Assembly: GCA_039030125.1 (NCBI GenBank)
Contig: JBCCEV010000006.1
Coordinates: forward strand, 1 to 48,361
DNA: 48,361 nt
From: JBCCEV01 sp039030125
GTDB lineage: Bacteria > Pseudomonadota > Gammaproteobacteria > Ga0077536
Direction of reading: 5' to 3'
Part shown: positions 33,771 through 42,071 of the stretch, piece by piece
How positions within the stretch are numbered: the first letter of the stretch is position 1
How the letters are laid out: each line of letters begins with the position of its first letter
Translations under genes and position numbers: made by a program
Notes under the pieces: model-generated
Databases searched by the model: none
The model's input: the letters and a program-made list of their open reading frames with translations, nothing else
What the model was told of the DNA's origin: nothing

Positions 33771-34358
33771 TTAAGGGACTACTACGACGTCCCCAGGTTC
33801 AAGCATGATATTTTGGTCAAGATCGCGCCCATACTGCACATCGCCATAACGAAACGGAATCGCGGTCTGCGATCCGCCGGTTCTACGCAATATAGAGATT
33901 TTGTTTTCGTCGGCGAAGGTCGCTAAGCCGCCGGCCAAGGCGAGCGCTTGAGTGACGTCAGTCGGGTGCGCCATCACGATTGGTCCTGGACGATTGACCT
34001 TACCCAACACATATGCACGATTGCCGATTGTCTCCATAACCTGAACGGTGACAACGGGATCAGGAATATATTCTTCAATTTTGGTGGCGAGATCCTCTCG
34101 GATTTCATCAACCGTGCGACCCATCGCGACGACATCACCGACCAAGGGGAAAGAAATACTACCGTCCGGGCGCACCAAAACCTCTTGCTGAAGATCCTCC
34201 TCTCGCCACACCAGTATTCGCAAGCTATCGCCAGCCTGAACACGATACCCATTCGCAGTTTCTACAGCTATTCCTACATCTGAAACCATTAACGTAAGCA
34301 CCGCGGCAATGGCCAACAATGAACGTTGTAGCACCTTCAAGAAAGATAAAATTGACAT
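33771..34358 (-). CDS. Short polysaccharide export (OPX, Wza-like) protein of the XrtA system
   Basis: A 195-residue secreted protein with a cleavable signal peptide (LLAIAAVLTLMVSDVGIA) and no lipobox cysteine. The polysaccharide export domain is GYRVQAGDSLRILVWREEDL (37-56), then VLVRPDGSISFPLVGDVVA. A single SLBB-like part starts at RAYVLGKVNRPGP, followed by DVTQALALAGGLATFAD. Wza has about 380 residues with a lipid anchor and a C-terminal membrane helix; neither is present here. An AGGAG ribosome-binding site lies 9 bp before the ATG. It is the first gene of the export core and is preceded by the manC/algA remnant. Confidence 0.93.
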   Translation of the reverse strand: MSILSFLKVLQRSLLAIAAVLTLMVSDVGIAVETANGYRVQAGDSLRILVWREEDLQQEVLVRPDGSISFPLVGDVVAMGRTVDEIREDLATKIEEYIPDPVVTVQVMETIGNRAYVLGKVNRPGPIVMAHPTDVTQALALAGGLATFADENKISILRRTGGSQTAIPFRYGDVQYGRDLDQNIMLEPGDVVVVP

Positions 34359-34404
34359 CGGCGCGAACTCCTATAACCGCTAACTTCAGCGGATTGGAAC
34401 TTAT

Positions 34405-34880
34405 TTATTTATCCGTGGGCGCACGATTGTAGTTATCTTGTAAGCGTACAATATCATCTTCGCCGAGATACGTGCCGGATTGAATCTAGATAATTTCTAG
34501 CGGAATCGTTCCTGGATTCTCCAGACGATGTTTTGCGCCAATCGGTATATACGTCGACTCGAAGGCCGGTGTACACGACGGTGTTGCGAGTACTCATCAC
34601 GATCTTGGGTTTGTAATTCTTCGACGATACTTTTTACCGGCTGCGACTGCGATTCAGGCATCACCAGAACCGCGTCGGCGGTCTCTACGATGATCAGGTC
34701 CTCGCAGCCTAAGGCTGCCACCAAGCGGCGCTGCGACTGAGTGACGTTCTGAGTTCCTGTGCTCAAGACATCGCCTTGGACGAAGTTCCCTTGTTCATCG
34801 TGAGGCAAGACCGACCAAACGCTGTCCCAGGAGCCAACGTCAGACCAACCGGCGTCGAGTTCGACGACCGCCGCTGACCA
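34405..34880 (-). pseudogene. Decayed manC/algA (mannose-1-phosphate guanylyltransferase / mannose-6-phosphate isomerase) remnant
   Basis: Reading the minus strand gives, from 34880, the end of the guanylyltransferase domain: WSAAVVELDAGWSDVGSW, then GDVLSTGTQN and RRLVAALGCEDLIIVETADA. The linker SIVEELQTQDRDEYSQHRRV ends in VHRP. All match ManC/AlgA. At about 34562 the frame changes and the sequence jumps to the last part of the isomerase cupin: ESTYIPIGAKHRLENPGTIP, then LEII, a TAG stop, IQSGTYLGEDDIVRLQDNYN and a final TAA at 34405. So the nucleotide-binding N-terminus is gone, about 70 residues of the isomerase active site are deleted with a frameshift, and one codon is nonsense. It cannot make an active enzyme. 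It lies in the same direction as its neighbours, where GDP-mannose genes often sit in EPS loci. Confidence 0.88.
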
Positions 34881-35069
34881 GGGCGATCCTACCGTTGGAT
34901 GAATTAAACACGGTAAAAATGTAAAGGATCATTGCAGTGAAAATACTCTTGCGTCTCAGACAGTTACGGGCGGTGACGGGCAATACCGGCGAGCGGTAAT
35001 AATACCGATATTTCGTAGAAAAAATATTCGGGAAAATATCCTATGACAAATCCGGAAAATGTCCCGAAT
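34881..35069. other. Intergenic stretch between manC remnant and TPR/GT gene
   Basis: No gene or further manC homology is readable here. It is AT-rich at 34990-35060 and holds a small palindrome CGGTA-ATAA-TACCG (34994-35007). It could carry the promoter of the export core, since the next gene in transcription order is the OPX gene beyond the remnant, but no clear -35/-10 pair was identified. Confidence 0.4.
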
Positions 35070-36929
35070 TCAGACCAGATCGAAGCTTAATTGCGTCAAG
35101 GTTTCAGCCCATCCGTTGCGCCGCTCCGGATAGAGCGTGGCGGTGGAAAACCAGCTCGATTGAGCTTGTTCGGACAAAGACCAGCGCCAATCCGCGGGTG
35201 CCTTGACTAAGATTCGCATCCGGCAATCGGTTGCGCCCGCGATATAGACATTCGAGTTACTCATCGCGACGTATTCATTAATTTCCTCAAACAGTGCAAG
35301 TGCGCCAAGAAAGTCGTTATCGATATCTTGAAAATCCGCGACCGGCTTGCTGATCAGGCGACTCAAGCGCTCGACCTCACCAGCTTCAGGCTCACGCTGC
35401 ACGGAAAGGACGCTCCCCGGCCATTGCTGAATAGTTTTACTTAGCGCCTCGACTGGAAGCGACTTACGTCGGGGCGCGTCTTGGGCGAGTCCCGAGCGCC
35501 AGGTAATCGCCAGATAAGGCCCCGCGCCAACCTTCTTGAGGCGGGCGCGCATTCGCTGGCGATGAAGCGTGGGTGCCGACCACCGGGGCGTCGGCGGCAA
35601 GGGATCTCCAGTTTGATGGCCGAGCGCGAGTGGCAAGTCACAGCCGGACATCACGACATCGAATTCTCCGACCGGCCGCGCCCCAGGCGAGATCACCGCA
35701 TCAAACAGTGCCAAGTGGTTAAGTAATGGATGGAGGCGCTCCGTGGTGACATAACTGATGCTCCCGACACCGGTGGCGCGCAGATCATTCAAAAATCGCA
35801 TGAAAAATAATTCGGTACCAATACCACCAGTGCCCACCAGCAGCACACGCTTCGCTTTGAAATCAATCGGCAGGAGTCCCGAGGGCCTGGGCACCACTTG
35901 CTGCGTGCAGGGGTTAATTAAATAGTGATTCGAGCGTTCGAAACGACGCCATTCAAACTCCCGCCACCCCTCACTGAAGTCTCCCCGGCCCAGCAATAAC
36001 CAAGCGAGCGTGGTGTGCGCAATGGCGTTATCTGGATTGATGCGCAACGCTTCCCGGCAAGCGATTTCCGCCTTTTCTAATTCGCCAAGTGCGTGGAGAT
36101 CTTGGGCCATGTTGCAAAACGCATCGGCGTAATTTCTGAAATGATTGATCGCAAACTGATAGGACTTGATTGCCTCCTCGAAACGCCCTGCTTTCGAGTA
36201 GCAATTGCCGAGGTTGTTGTGCGCCTCTGCGAACGCGGGGCGTAACGCAAGAGCGCGTTTGAACAATTTCTCTGCGCGCGCCAACTCATTTTCTTCGCAG
36301 CAAATCAGCCCCGCCAAGTTAATCGCCTCTGGTTCTTCTTTGAGCGTGTCAAGGACTGGCGTTAGAACCTGTTTTGCCGCGTTAACCTGTTTAGATTGAT
36401 AGAGCGAGCGTGCCATCACCAGGGAAGGCCCTGGAGCACGCGGCGCCAATCGCAACGCGGCCCGTAACGCTTGAACGCATTGTTGATGTTTCGCTTGTTC
36501 AAACAGAGCGCCCCCCAGCTTAGCGTAGGCGCGTACCGCGTCGTCAGACCTTGAGGTCCGCTCGAGCAAGCTCCCAAGCGCCATTCCCGCTTCGAAGAAT
36601 GTGGCGTTGATTTCCAGGGCTTTAATGAAGGCGTTAAAAGCATTGTTCGGATCATCGTTAAGACTAGCAACGCCCAGGTTGTACCAGGCATCCTCTCTTG
36701 CCGGGTTGATTTTTAGCGCCCGATCAAAAGCCGCACGCGCGGCGGCGAACTCGTGCATTTGAGTCAGACAAATCCCTAAGTCATTGTGCGCATCGTCTGA
36801 TTCCGGGTGAGCGTGAGCAATCGCTTCAAAAGATGTCCTGGCCTCGTGCACGTCGCCGTCATTCATCAACCGCCAAGCGGCTGATATGCGAGCCGCCACT
36901 GGCACGGATGGCTCTTCGGCAGGCGCCAT
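35070..36929 (-). CDS. TPR protein with GT41/GT9-like C-terminal glycosyltransferase domain
   Basis: A 619-residue cytoplasmic protein. Residues about 10-340 are roughly nine tetratricopeptide repeats (for example DAWYNLGVASL, EAHNNLGNCYSKAGRFEEAI and NAIAHTTLAWLLLGRGDF). The C-terminal part (about 365-619) has a GT-B fold opening VLLVGTGGIGTELFFMRFLN, then YLAITWRSGLAQD and SVLSVQREPEAGEVERL, and AMSNSNVYIAGATDCRMRIL. This layout is that of TPR-linked O-GlcNAc-transferase or heptosyltransferase-like proteins in bacteria. The acceptor may be a protein, which would set it apart from the EPS enzymes. It follows the GT8-like gene by 5 bp. Domain layout is secure; substrate is unknown. Confidence 0.82.
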   Translation of the reverse strand: MAPAEEPSVPVAARISAAWRLMNDGDVHEARTSFEAIAHAHPESDDAHNDLGICLTQMHEFAAARAAFDRALKINPAREDAWYNLGVASLNDDPNNAFNAFIKALEINATFFEAGMALGSLLERTSRSDDAVRAYAKLGGALFEQAKHQQCVQALRAALRLAPRAPGPSLVMARSLYQSKQVNAAKQVLTPVLDTLKEEPEAINLAGLICCEENELARAEKLFKRALALRPAFAEAHNNLGNCYSKAGRFEEAIKSYQFAINHFRNYADAFCNMAQDLHALGELEKAEIACREALRINPDNAIAHTTLAWLLLGRGDFSEGWREFEWRRFERSNHYLINPCTQQVVPRPSGLLPIDFKAKRVLLVGTGGIGTELFFMRFLNDLRATGVGSISYVTTERLHPLLNHLALFDAVISPGARPVGEFDVVMSGCDLPLALGHQTGDPLPPTPRWSAPTLHRQRMRARLKKVGAGPYLAITWRSGLAQDAPRRKSLPVEALSKTIQQWPGSVLSVQREPEAGEVERLSRLISKPVADFQDIDNDFLGALALFEEINEYVAMSNSNVYIAGATDCRMRILVKAPADWRWSLSEQAQSSWFSTATLYPERRNGWAETLTQLSFDLV

Positions 36930-36934
36930 GACAA

Positions 36935-37645
36935 TCAGGGGACCTCGGCCACTTCAGAACTAGCGTTTTTGTGCTTCTCGATTACCCGCTGGGCCAACGC
37001 CCAGTACTTGCGCCAAACATTTGAATAATCGCAGTTGCGATAATCGTCGTACCACGGGCCACCGGTTGTGAAATGCAATACTGCGGGATCCTCTATGGCG
37101 TCGCTGTAGCCCACCAAATGATTCCAACGCGCCGGAAGCGCACCGATCTCAGTCTCGTTTTCAAGCCACTTGAACTGGTGCAAATCCAAACCCGTGGCGC
37201 TGTTGACGTAGGCGCTCGATAACGCCCGACATTTCGCGTTGTTAAACAGCATCACACTCGACCAGTTTTTCTTTTGGTAGCGCGTCTGTTTTTGCGCAAG
37301 GAATTTTTTCGTTTCTGGCGGACGATGATCATGCTTTACAACCTGCACTGCGTAATTGTCATCACACAACTCAAACAGAGCAGCCAGGTCTTCCAACACA
37401 ATCATGTCGCAGTCCATAAACAGCGCCCAACCCTCGAATCCACACAACGAGGGAACCAAAAAACGCGAGAAAGCAAAGTCGGTCGATTGCAGCGGATCGC
37501 GCACTCTTTCTAGCGCGCCACCCAGATGGGCCAAGGCCAATGGGGTCAGCGCAACAGGCACCGAGGTATTCTCGAGGATACTTTGCACCATGGCGTGATA
37601 GGCCACGGTTTCGCGCGGGTCGAAGCCGATAAAAATCCGCAGCAT
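36935..37645 (-). CDS. GT8-like glycosyltransferase
   Basis: A 236-residue GT-A-type enzyme. It opens MLRIFIGFDPRETVAYHAMV, a signature of a small bacterial glycosyltransferase family related to GT8. The metal-binding DxD is DCD at 78-80 in ALFMDCDMIVLEDL. WSSVMLFNNAKCRAL and ALPARWNHLVGY, then AVLHFTTGGPWYDDY, complete the acceptor side. No signal peptide, so it is cytoplasmic. It is the first minus-strand gene of the locus, divergent from gspC over a 240-bp gap, and is coupled to the TPR/GT gene. Confidence 0.82.
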   Translation of the reverse strand: MLRIFIGFDPRETVAYHAMVQSILENTSVPVALTPLALAHLGGALERVRDPLQSTDFAFSRFLVPSLCGFEGWALFMDCDMIVLEDLAALFELCDDNYAVQVVKHDHRPPETKKFLAQKQTRYQKKNWSSVMLFNNAKCRALSSAYVNSATGLDLHQFKWLENETEIGALPARWNHLVGYSDAIEDPAVLHFTTGGPWYDDYRNCDYSNVWRKYWALAQRVIEKHKNASSEVAEVP

Positions 37646-37847
37646 GGGTCAGGTCAAGCGCTCTAGGAAATTGCCGCGATAGTATATCGAAGGGTCGCCG
37701 CCAAAATGTAATGAAATGGTAATACTGTGTGCATCAAAAACCGCGTAATTCCGAGAAGTTGCAACTTTTTACTTAAATGGGGTCGAAATGAGTTCGGGCG
37801 CACGGCTCTCGAAATCATCGTTGCGCGTACAAACCGAAGCGCTTGGT

Positions 37848-37853
37848 TATAAT
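37848..37853 (+). promoter_or_regulatory. -10 box of the likely gspCDEF promoter
   Basis: A perfect TATAAT lies at 37848-37853, 32 bp before the gspC ATG, in the 240-bp gap 37646-37885 shared with the divergent GT8-like gene. No good -35 at 17 bp spacing was found: a TTGCGC at 37821 is 21 bp away, too far. On the minus strand TATACT near 37680 is a candidate -10 for the GT8-like gene. The gap holds no gene that I can see. Confidence 0.5.
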
Positions 37854-37885
37854 CGCCTCGCAATTCATAACTTATGTCGTTGTAA

Positions 37886-38596
37886 ATGAACAAGCTTAGG
37901 TTTCTGGGTCTGGCGATCGCATTAAACGCCGGCACGATCGTGGCGGTGATTGCGCTCGACCGCCCAAGCCCGGATGAGCTGCCGCCAGTGTCAGCTTCAC
38001 ATTCTCATCGCGTTCAGGCAGCAGACTCAGATGATCCGAGGCGCGACTACTCGGAGATTGCAGCGCTCAGTTTGTTCGGCAAGACCGCGCCTAAGTTCGT
38101 TTCAACTGAGACCTCGGCTAATCCTGAATTGGCCCAGGACGCACAAGCAACCGATCTTGAGGATTTGCCGGAGAGCGACCTCAGGCTGTCCCTGGCGGGG
38201 GTCGTCTTCACGCCCGGTGAACAGGCGGCTAGGGTGATTATTGGAGCGAGCGGCAACCAGGAGAAATATGCGGTCGGAGATAAACTCCCGGGCGGTTCGA
38301 CCATAGATGAAATTCACCCAAAGGTGATTGTTATCCGTCGCAACGGCAAACGCGAAGTCGTGCGTTTCGATCAGCCCGACTCGCCCGCACTAAAGGCAAA
38401 TCCGCGCAAGGAGGCTATCGCTCAGCTTAACGAGGCGGCGGGAGCACTACCGTCGACAAGCAAGGATAATGCCGCTTCTAGCGCTCACCAACAGAAAAAC
38501 CGCGAACTGTTTAAAAACGCGCGCGCACTGATGGAAAAACGCGCAAACGAATTTCGCGAAAAGCGTGAATCACTGGTCAACGCGGCCAAGCGTTGA
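37886..38596 (+). CDS. gspC: Type II secretion inner-membrane protein GspC, without PDZ domain
   Basis: A 236-residue single-pass inner-membrane protein that links the secretin GspD to the inner-membrane platform. The N-terminal helix is LRFLGLAIALNAGTIVAVIA (4-23). The homology region runs about 95-165: LRLSLAGVVFTPGEQAARV, then EKYAVGDKLPGGSTIDEIH and VIVIRRNGKREVVRF. A typical GspC has about 270-310 residues and a C-terminal PDZ domain. Here the last 70 residues are instead a charged, probably helical stretch (KNRELFKNARALMEKRANEF). Only 34 bp separate it from gspD, so no PDZ hides in another frame. Position and the homology region make the assignment safe. Confidence 0.88.
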   Translation: MNKLRFLGLAIALNAGTIVAVIALDRPSPDELPPVSASHSHRVQAADSDDPRRDYSEIAALSLFGKTAPKFVSTETSANPELAQDAQATDLEDLPESDLRLSLAGVVFTPGEQAARVIIGASGNQEKYAVGDKLPGGSTIDEIHPKVIVIRRNGKREVVRFDQPDSPALKANPRKEAIAQLNEAAGALPSTSKDNAASSAHQQKNRELFKNARALMEKRANEFREKRESLVNAAKR

Positions 38597-38630
38597 ATCC
38601 AGAGAAACTATTTAGCATTTGACCTAAACA

Positions 38631-40595
38631 ATGGCTTATATGTTCACGCGCCGTCCGCCGCCCACGAATGCGCTGCTCTGCATCGTTACCCTTTTATTCG
38701 GGTTTGCAGGCAACTTGCTGTACGCCGAAGACACTCCGCCAGAGGAAACGGTGACGTTAAATCTGCAAAAAGCGGACATCCGAGTTTTGATCAACACCGT
38801 TGCTGATATGACCGGCAAGTCCTTCGTGGTGGACCCCCGTGTGAAAGGTAACGTCACGGTCATTTCATCGGCCGCCACCTCGGTGGACTCGCTTTATGAC
38901 GTGTTCTTATCCATTCTTAAAGTGCACGGCTTTGTTGCGGTACCAGCGGGCGATGTAATAAAAATTATTCCCGATGCCACCGCCAAACAAACCGGTGGCG
39001 ACCTCACCGCGGATGGGCAACGGCGCTATCGCGACGAAATCGTGACCGCGGTGATCCCGGTTGAGCACGCGGAAGCCGCGGGGCTGGTCCCGATCTTGCG
39101 GCCGCTGCTCCCACAGGAGGCACACCTGGCCGCGCACGCTAACAGCAATGTCCTAGTTGGCGCCGATACGGCGGGCAATATACGTCGCTTGATGGAAGTC
39201 ATCGAGGAACTCGACGTGCCGCCAACGGAATACGACATCGAGGTGGTGGAGCTTGAATATGCGATCGCGGCCGATATCGTCGACCTAGTCGAGAAAGTGA
39301 TGCCCAAAAAGGCTAAAGCCGGGAGTAACGAGCAACCCCTACTCACCGCTGATCCGCGCACCAACACGCTCCTGTTAGCAGGGCCCACGCAACGCCGTCT
39401 GCGTCTGCGCAGCTTAATCAAGCTGCTCGACGTCCCAGTAGATGAGGACGGTACCATCGAAGTGATTTATCTGAAGTTCGCCGCCGCCAGCGAACTTGCC
39501 GGCGTCGTGCGCGGAATTTTTGGCGGCGGAACTAGCCAACGCCGCGCGGCCGCGGGAGCAAATACCCAACAAGGCGCCGCAGCAGGCACCGGTAATGCGC
39601 GTTCTGGACGTATTCAAATTCAAGCCGACGAAAGCACGAACGCGCTGATTCTGCAGGGCTCGCCGGCCGATCTGAAGCGCGCCCGAGCGATCATTGCGCA
39701 ACTGGATATTCGCCGTTCGCAAGTTTTGGTCGAGGGCATCATTGCGGAGGTTTCCAACATCGCCTCAGATGAACTTGGTATTCAATGGCAGACCTCCCAA
39801 CCCGGCACCAGCAATGGCGCTTTTGCTGGCACCCTGTTTCCGGGAGTGAACTCGGGGGCCATCGACGACCCGTTCGACGATACCTTGGGTTCGCCGATCG
39901 GCACTGGTTTGACGCTGGGATTATTCCGCGCCGGAAACATTCGCGCGTTACTGCGCGCACTCGAATCCGACTCCTACACCAACGTCCTATCGACACCATC
40001 GCTGGTGACATTAGACAACGCCGAAGCCGAAATCCTTGTCGGGCAAAACGTACCCTTCGTGACCGGTCAGTTTACCAACAACGCGACGACACCCGATAAC
40101 CCGTTTCAGACCATTGAACGCCAAGACGTTGGTGTCATCTTGCGCGTTAGCCCGCAGGTCAACGAAGGCGATACAGTCACGATGGAAATCGAGCAAGAAG
40201 TATCAAGCATTGCGCCATCCACGACCGGCTCCGACCTTATAACCAACGAACGTTCGATCGTCACCACCGTGCTGGTTGACGACGGGGAGACGATAGTCCT
40301 CGGCGGGCTGATCCAGGACGATCTGCGCGAATCTGAACAAAAGGTTCCTTTTATCGGCAACCTCCCCGTTATTGGCTCTTTTTTCAAAAACAGCGTTGAT
40401 GACGTCACCAAAAGTAATTTGATGGTTTTTCTCCGACCTACCATTCTGCGCACCCCAGAGCGCGCGACTGAGGTGACAGAGCGGCGCATCGAACATATCC
40501 GCGAAGTTCAGGAGGAACAAAACTCGAAAATCGGCGATATCTATCCCAACAAGAAGGGTCCGCAATGGGAGGATTTTGATGGCCTGCTTGACTGA
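38631..40595 (+). CDS. gspD: Type II secretion secretin GspD
   Basis: A 654-residue outer-membrane secretin that forms the export pore. Signal peptide at 1-32 (core ALLCIVTLLFGFAGNLLYA); an ATG three codons downstream is an alternative start. N0 begins VTLNLQKADIRVLINTVADM. N1 to N3 follow: VIPVEHAEAAGLVPILRPLL, EVIYLKFAAASELAGVVRGI with the usual Gly/Ala-rich loop, then RIQIQADESTNALILQG. The secretin core has QVLVEGIIAEV and VGVILRVSPQVNEGDTVTME, then VLGGLIQDDLRESEQKVPFI with GNLPVIGSFF. No pilotin-binding S-domain beyond the short polar tail is evident. Its stop shares a base with the gspE start (TGATG). Confidence 0.96.
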   Translation: MAYMFTRRPPPTNALLCIVTLLFGFAGNLLYAEDTPPEETVTLNLQKADIRVLINTVADMTGKSFVVDPRVKGNVTVISSAATSVDSLYDVFLSILKVHGFVAVPAGDVIKIIPDATAKQTGGDLTADGQRRYRDEIVTAVIPVEHAEAAGLVPILRPLLPQEAHLAAHANSNVLVGADTAGNIRRLMEVIEELDVPPTEYDIEVVELEYAIAADIVDLVEKVMPKKAKAGSNEQPLLTADPRTNTLLLAGPTQRRLRLRSLIKLLDVPVDEDGTIEVIYLKFAAASELAGVVRGIFGGGTSQRRAAAGANTQQGAAAGTGNARSGRIQIQADESTNALILQGSPADLKRARAIIAQLDIRRSQVLVEGIIAEVSNIASDELGIQWQTSQPGTSNGAFAGTLFPGVNSGAIDDPFDDTLGSPIGTGLTLGLFRAGNIRALLRALESDSYTNVLSTPSLVTLDNAEAEILVGQNVPFVTGQFTNNATTPDNPFQTIERQDVGVILRVSPQVNEGDTVTMEIEQEVSSIAPSTTGSDLITNERSIVTTVLVDDGETIVLGGLIQDDLRESEQKVPFIGNLPVIGSFFKNSVDDVTKSNLMVFLRPTILRTPERATEVTERRIEHIREVQEEQNSKIGDIYPNKKGPQWEDFDGLLD

Positions 40596-42061
40596 TGCTG
40601 CCGTTTAACTTCGCTAAAAAAAATCGAGTGATCCTCGCGCCCGATCTCGAAGATGCGGAGAAATCCATCTTGATCGCAGAAGCCGCGGCCAATCCGCTCG
40701 CATTAGTAGAAGCCCAACGGGTCGCCGGCGGACTCCTCCCCTTGCAGACCGTTCCGCACGCCGAGTTCGAATTACGTTTGCAAAGCGTCTACGAAGGCCA
40801 ACACTCCGAGGCGGAATCGATTATTTCCGGCTTGAATGAGGAACTCGATCTCGATGAGATCGCGGCGAGCTTGGCGGAACCCGCGGATCTCTTGGAGAGT
40901 TCCGACGATACACCCATTATTCGTTTCATTAATGCCATTCTCGCCGAAGCGATTCGCGACAATGCCTCAGACATCCATATAGAACCATTCGAGCAACGCC
41001 TCCTGGTTCGCATGCGTATCGATGGCGTATTGAAAGAGATCATGGAACCGCCCGGCGGGGTCGCTAACCTGATCGTTTCGCGCATCAAGATCATGGCGAA
41101 GCTCGACATTGCGGAAAAACGTGTGCCCCAAGACGGCCGGATTTCCTTACGCGTGGCAAATCGCCCCGTTGACGTGCGGGTTTCCACCATCCCTGCAGGT
41201 TACGGCGAGCGAATTGTTCTGCGGTTACTGGACAAACAAGCTGGCCGGTTGCAGTTAGAACAAATCGGAATGGACCCGGAAACTCTAAAAAAACTAGACC
41301 AAATCATTCATCTGCCGCATGGCATTTTCTTGGTGACAGGCCCTACCGGATCAGGCAAGACAACCACGCTATACGCGGCGTTAACGCGGCTCAACGACTC
41401 GACCCGCAACGTGATGACCGTTGAGGACCCGATTGAGTATTACATCGACGGTATCGCGCAGACCCAAGTGAGTACCAAAACCGGCATGAGTTTCGCGCGC
41501 GGGTTGCGGGCCATCCTCCGCCAAGATCCCGATGTTGTTATGGTTGGGGAAATTCGCGACCTTGAAACTGCTGAGATTGCCGTGCAGGCAAGTCTTACTG
41601 GCCACGTCGTTTTCTCGACGCTTCACACCAACACCGCGATCGGCGCAATCACGCGTTTGCGCGACATGGGCACGGAACCTTATCTACTGGCATCGAGCTT
41701 GGTCGGTGTCCTCGCCCAGCGGCTCGTCAGGCTGCTTTGCCCGGCGTGCAAGGCCGAAAAACCGATAACCGAAGTCCAGGCCCAGGGCTTGGGCGTTCCT
41801 GAACTAGAAGGAGAACTCGCATTCGCCGCCACTGGATGTCGTCAATGTGCAGGAACGGGCTATCAAGGACGGACCGCCATTTATGAGTTAGTCGGCTTTG
41901 ACGACGAAATGCGCGAACTTGTCCACGATGGTGCGGGCGAGCATGAGCTACAGCGCCATGCCGATAAGAGCGGGATGTCGATGACCGCGGTTGGCTTGAA
42001 GCAAGTCCACAGTGGCGTGACGTCTTGCGACGAGCTGTTGCGCGTTACGCGCTCACTGTGA
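40595..42061 (+). CDS. gspE: Type II secretion ATPase GspE
   Basis: A 488-residue cytoplasmic hexameric ATPase that powers pseudopilus assembly. Walker A GPTGSGKT (249-256), Asp box MTVEDPIEYYIDGIAQTQV, Walker B DVVMVGEIRD (313-322) and the His box VVFSTLHTNTAIGAITRLRD are all present. Two CxxC pairs (CPAC and CRQC, about 45 residues apart) form the metal-binding domain typical of GspE. The N-terminal N1 domain (about 1-100), which meets GspL, is shorter than usual. The start overlaps gspD by one base. Confidence 0.97.
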   Translation: MLPFNFAKKNRVILAPDLEDAEKSILIAEAAANPLALVEAQRVAGGLLPLQTVPHAEFELRLQSVYEGQHSEAESIISGLNEELDLDEIAASLAEPADLLESSDDTPIIRFINAILAEAIRDNASDIHIEPFEQRLLVRMRIDGVLKEIMEPPGGVANLIVSRIKIMAKLDIAEKRVPQDGRISLRVANRPVDVRVSTIPAGYGERIVLRLLDKQAGRLQLEQIGMDPETLKKLDQIIHLPHGIFLVTGPTGSGKTTTLYAALTRLNDSTRNVMTVEDPIEYYIDGIAQTQVSTKTGMSFARGLRAILRQDPDVVMVGEIRDLETAEIAVQASLTGHVVFSTLHTNTAIGAITRLRDMGTEPYLLASSLVGVLAQRLVRLLCPACKAEKPITEVQAQGLGVPELEGELAFAATGCRQCAGTGYQGRTAIYELVGFDDEMRELVHDGAGEHELQRHADKSGMSMTAVGLKQVHSGVTSCDELLRVTRSL

Positions 42062-42071
42062 GCTCACGCGC

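Noticed and set aside
34497..34808. A separate small gene of 103 codons in this region
   Set aside because: Its sequence is the middle of ManC/AlgA followed by out-of-frame residues; it is part of the pseudogene.
38597..38630. A frameshifted PDZ domain after gspC
   Set aside because: Only 34 bp lie between gspC and gspD, too short to hold one.
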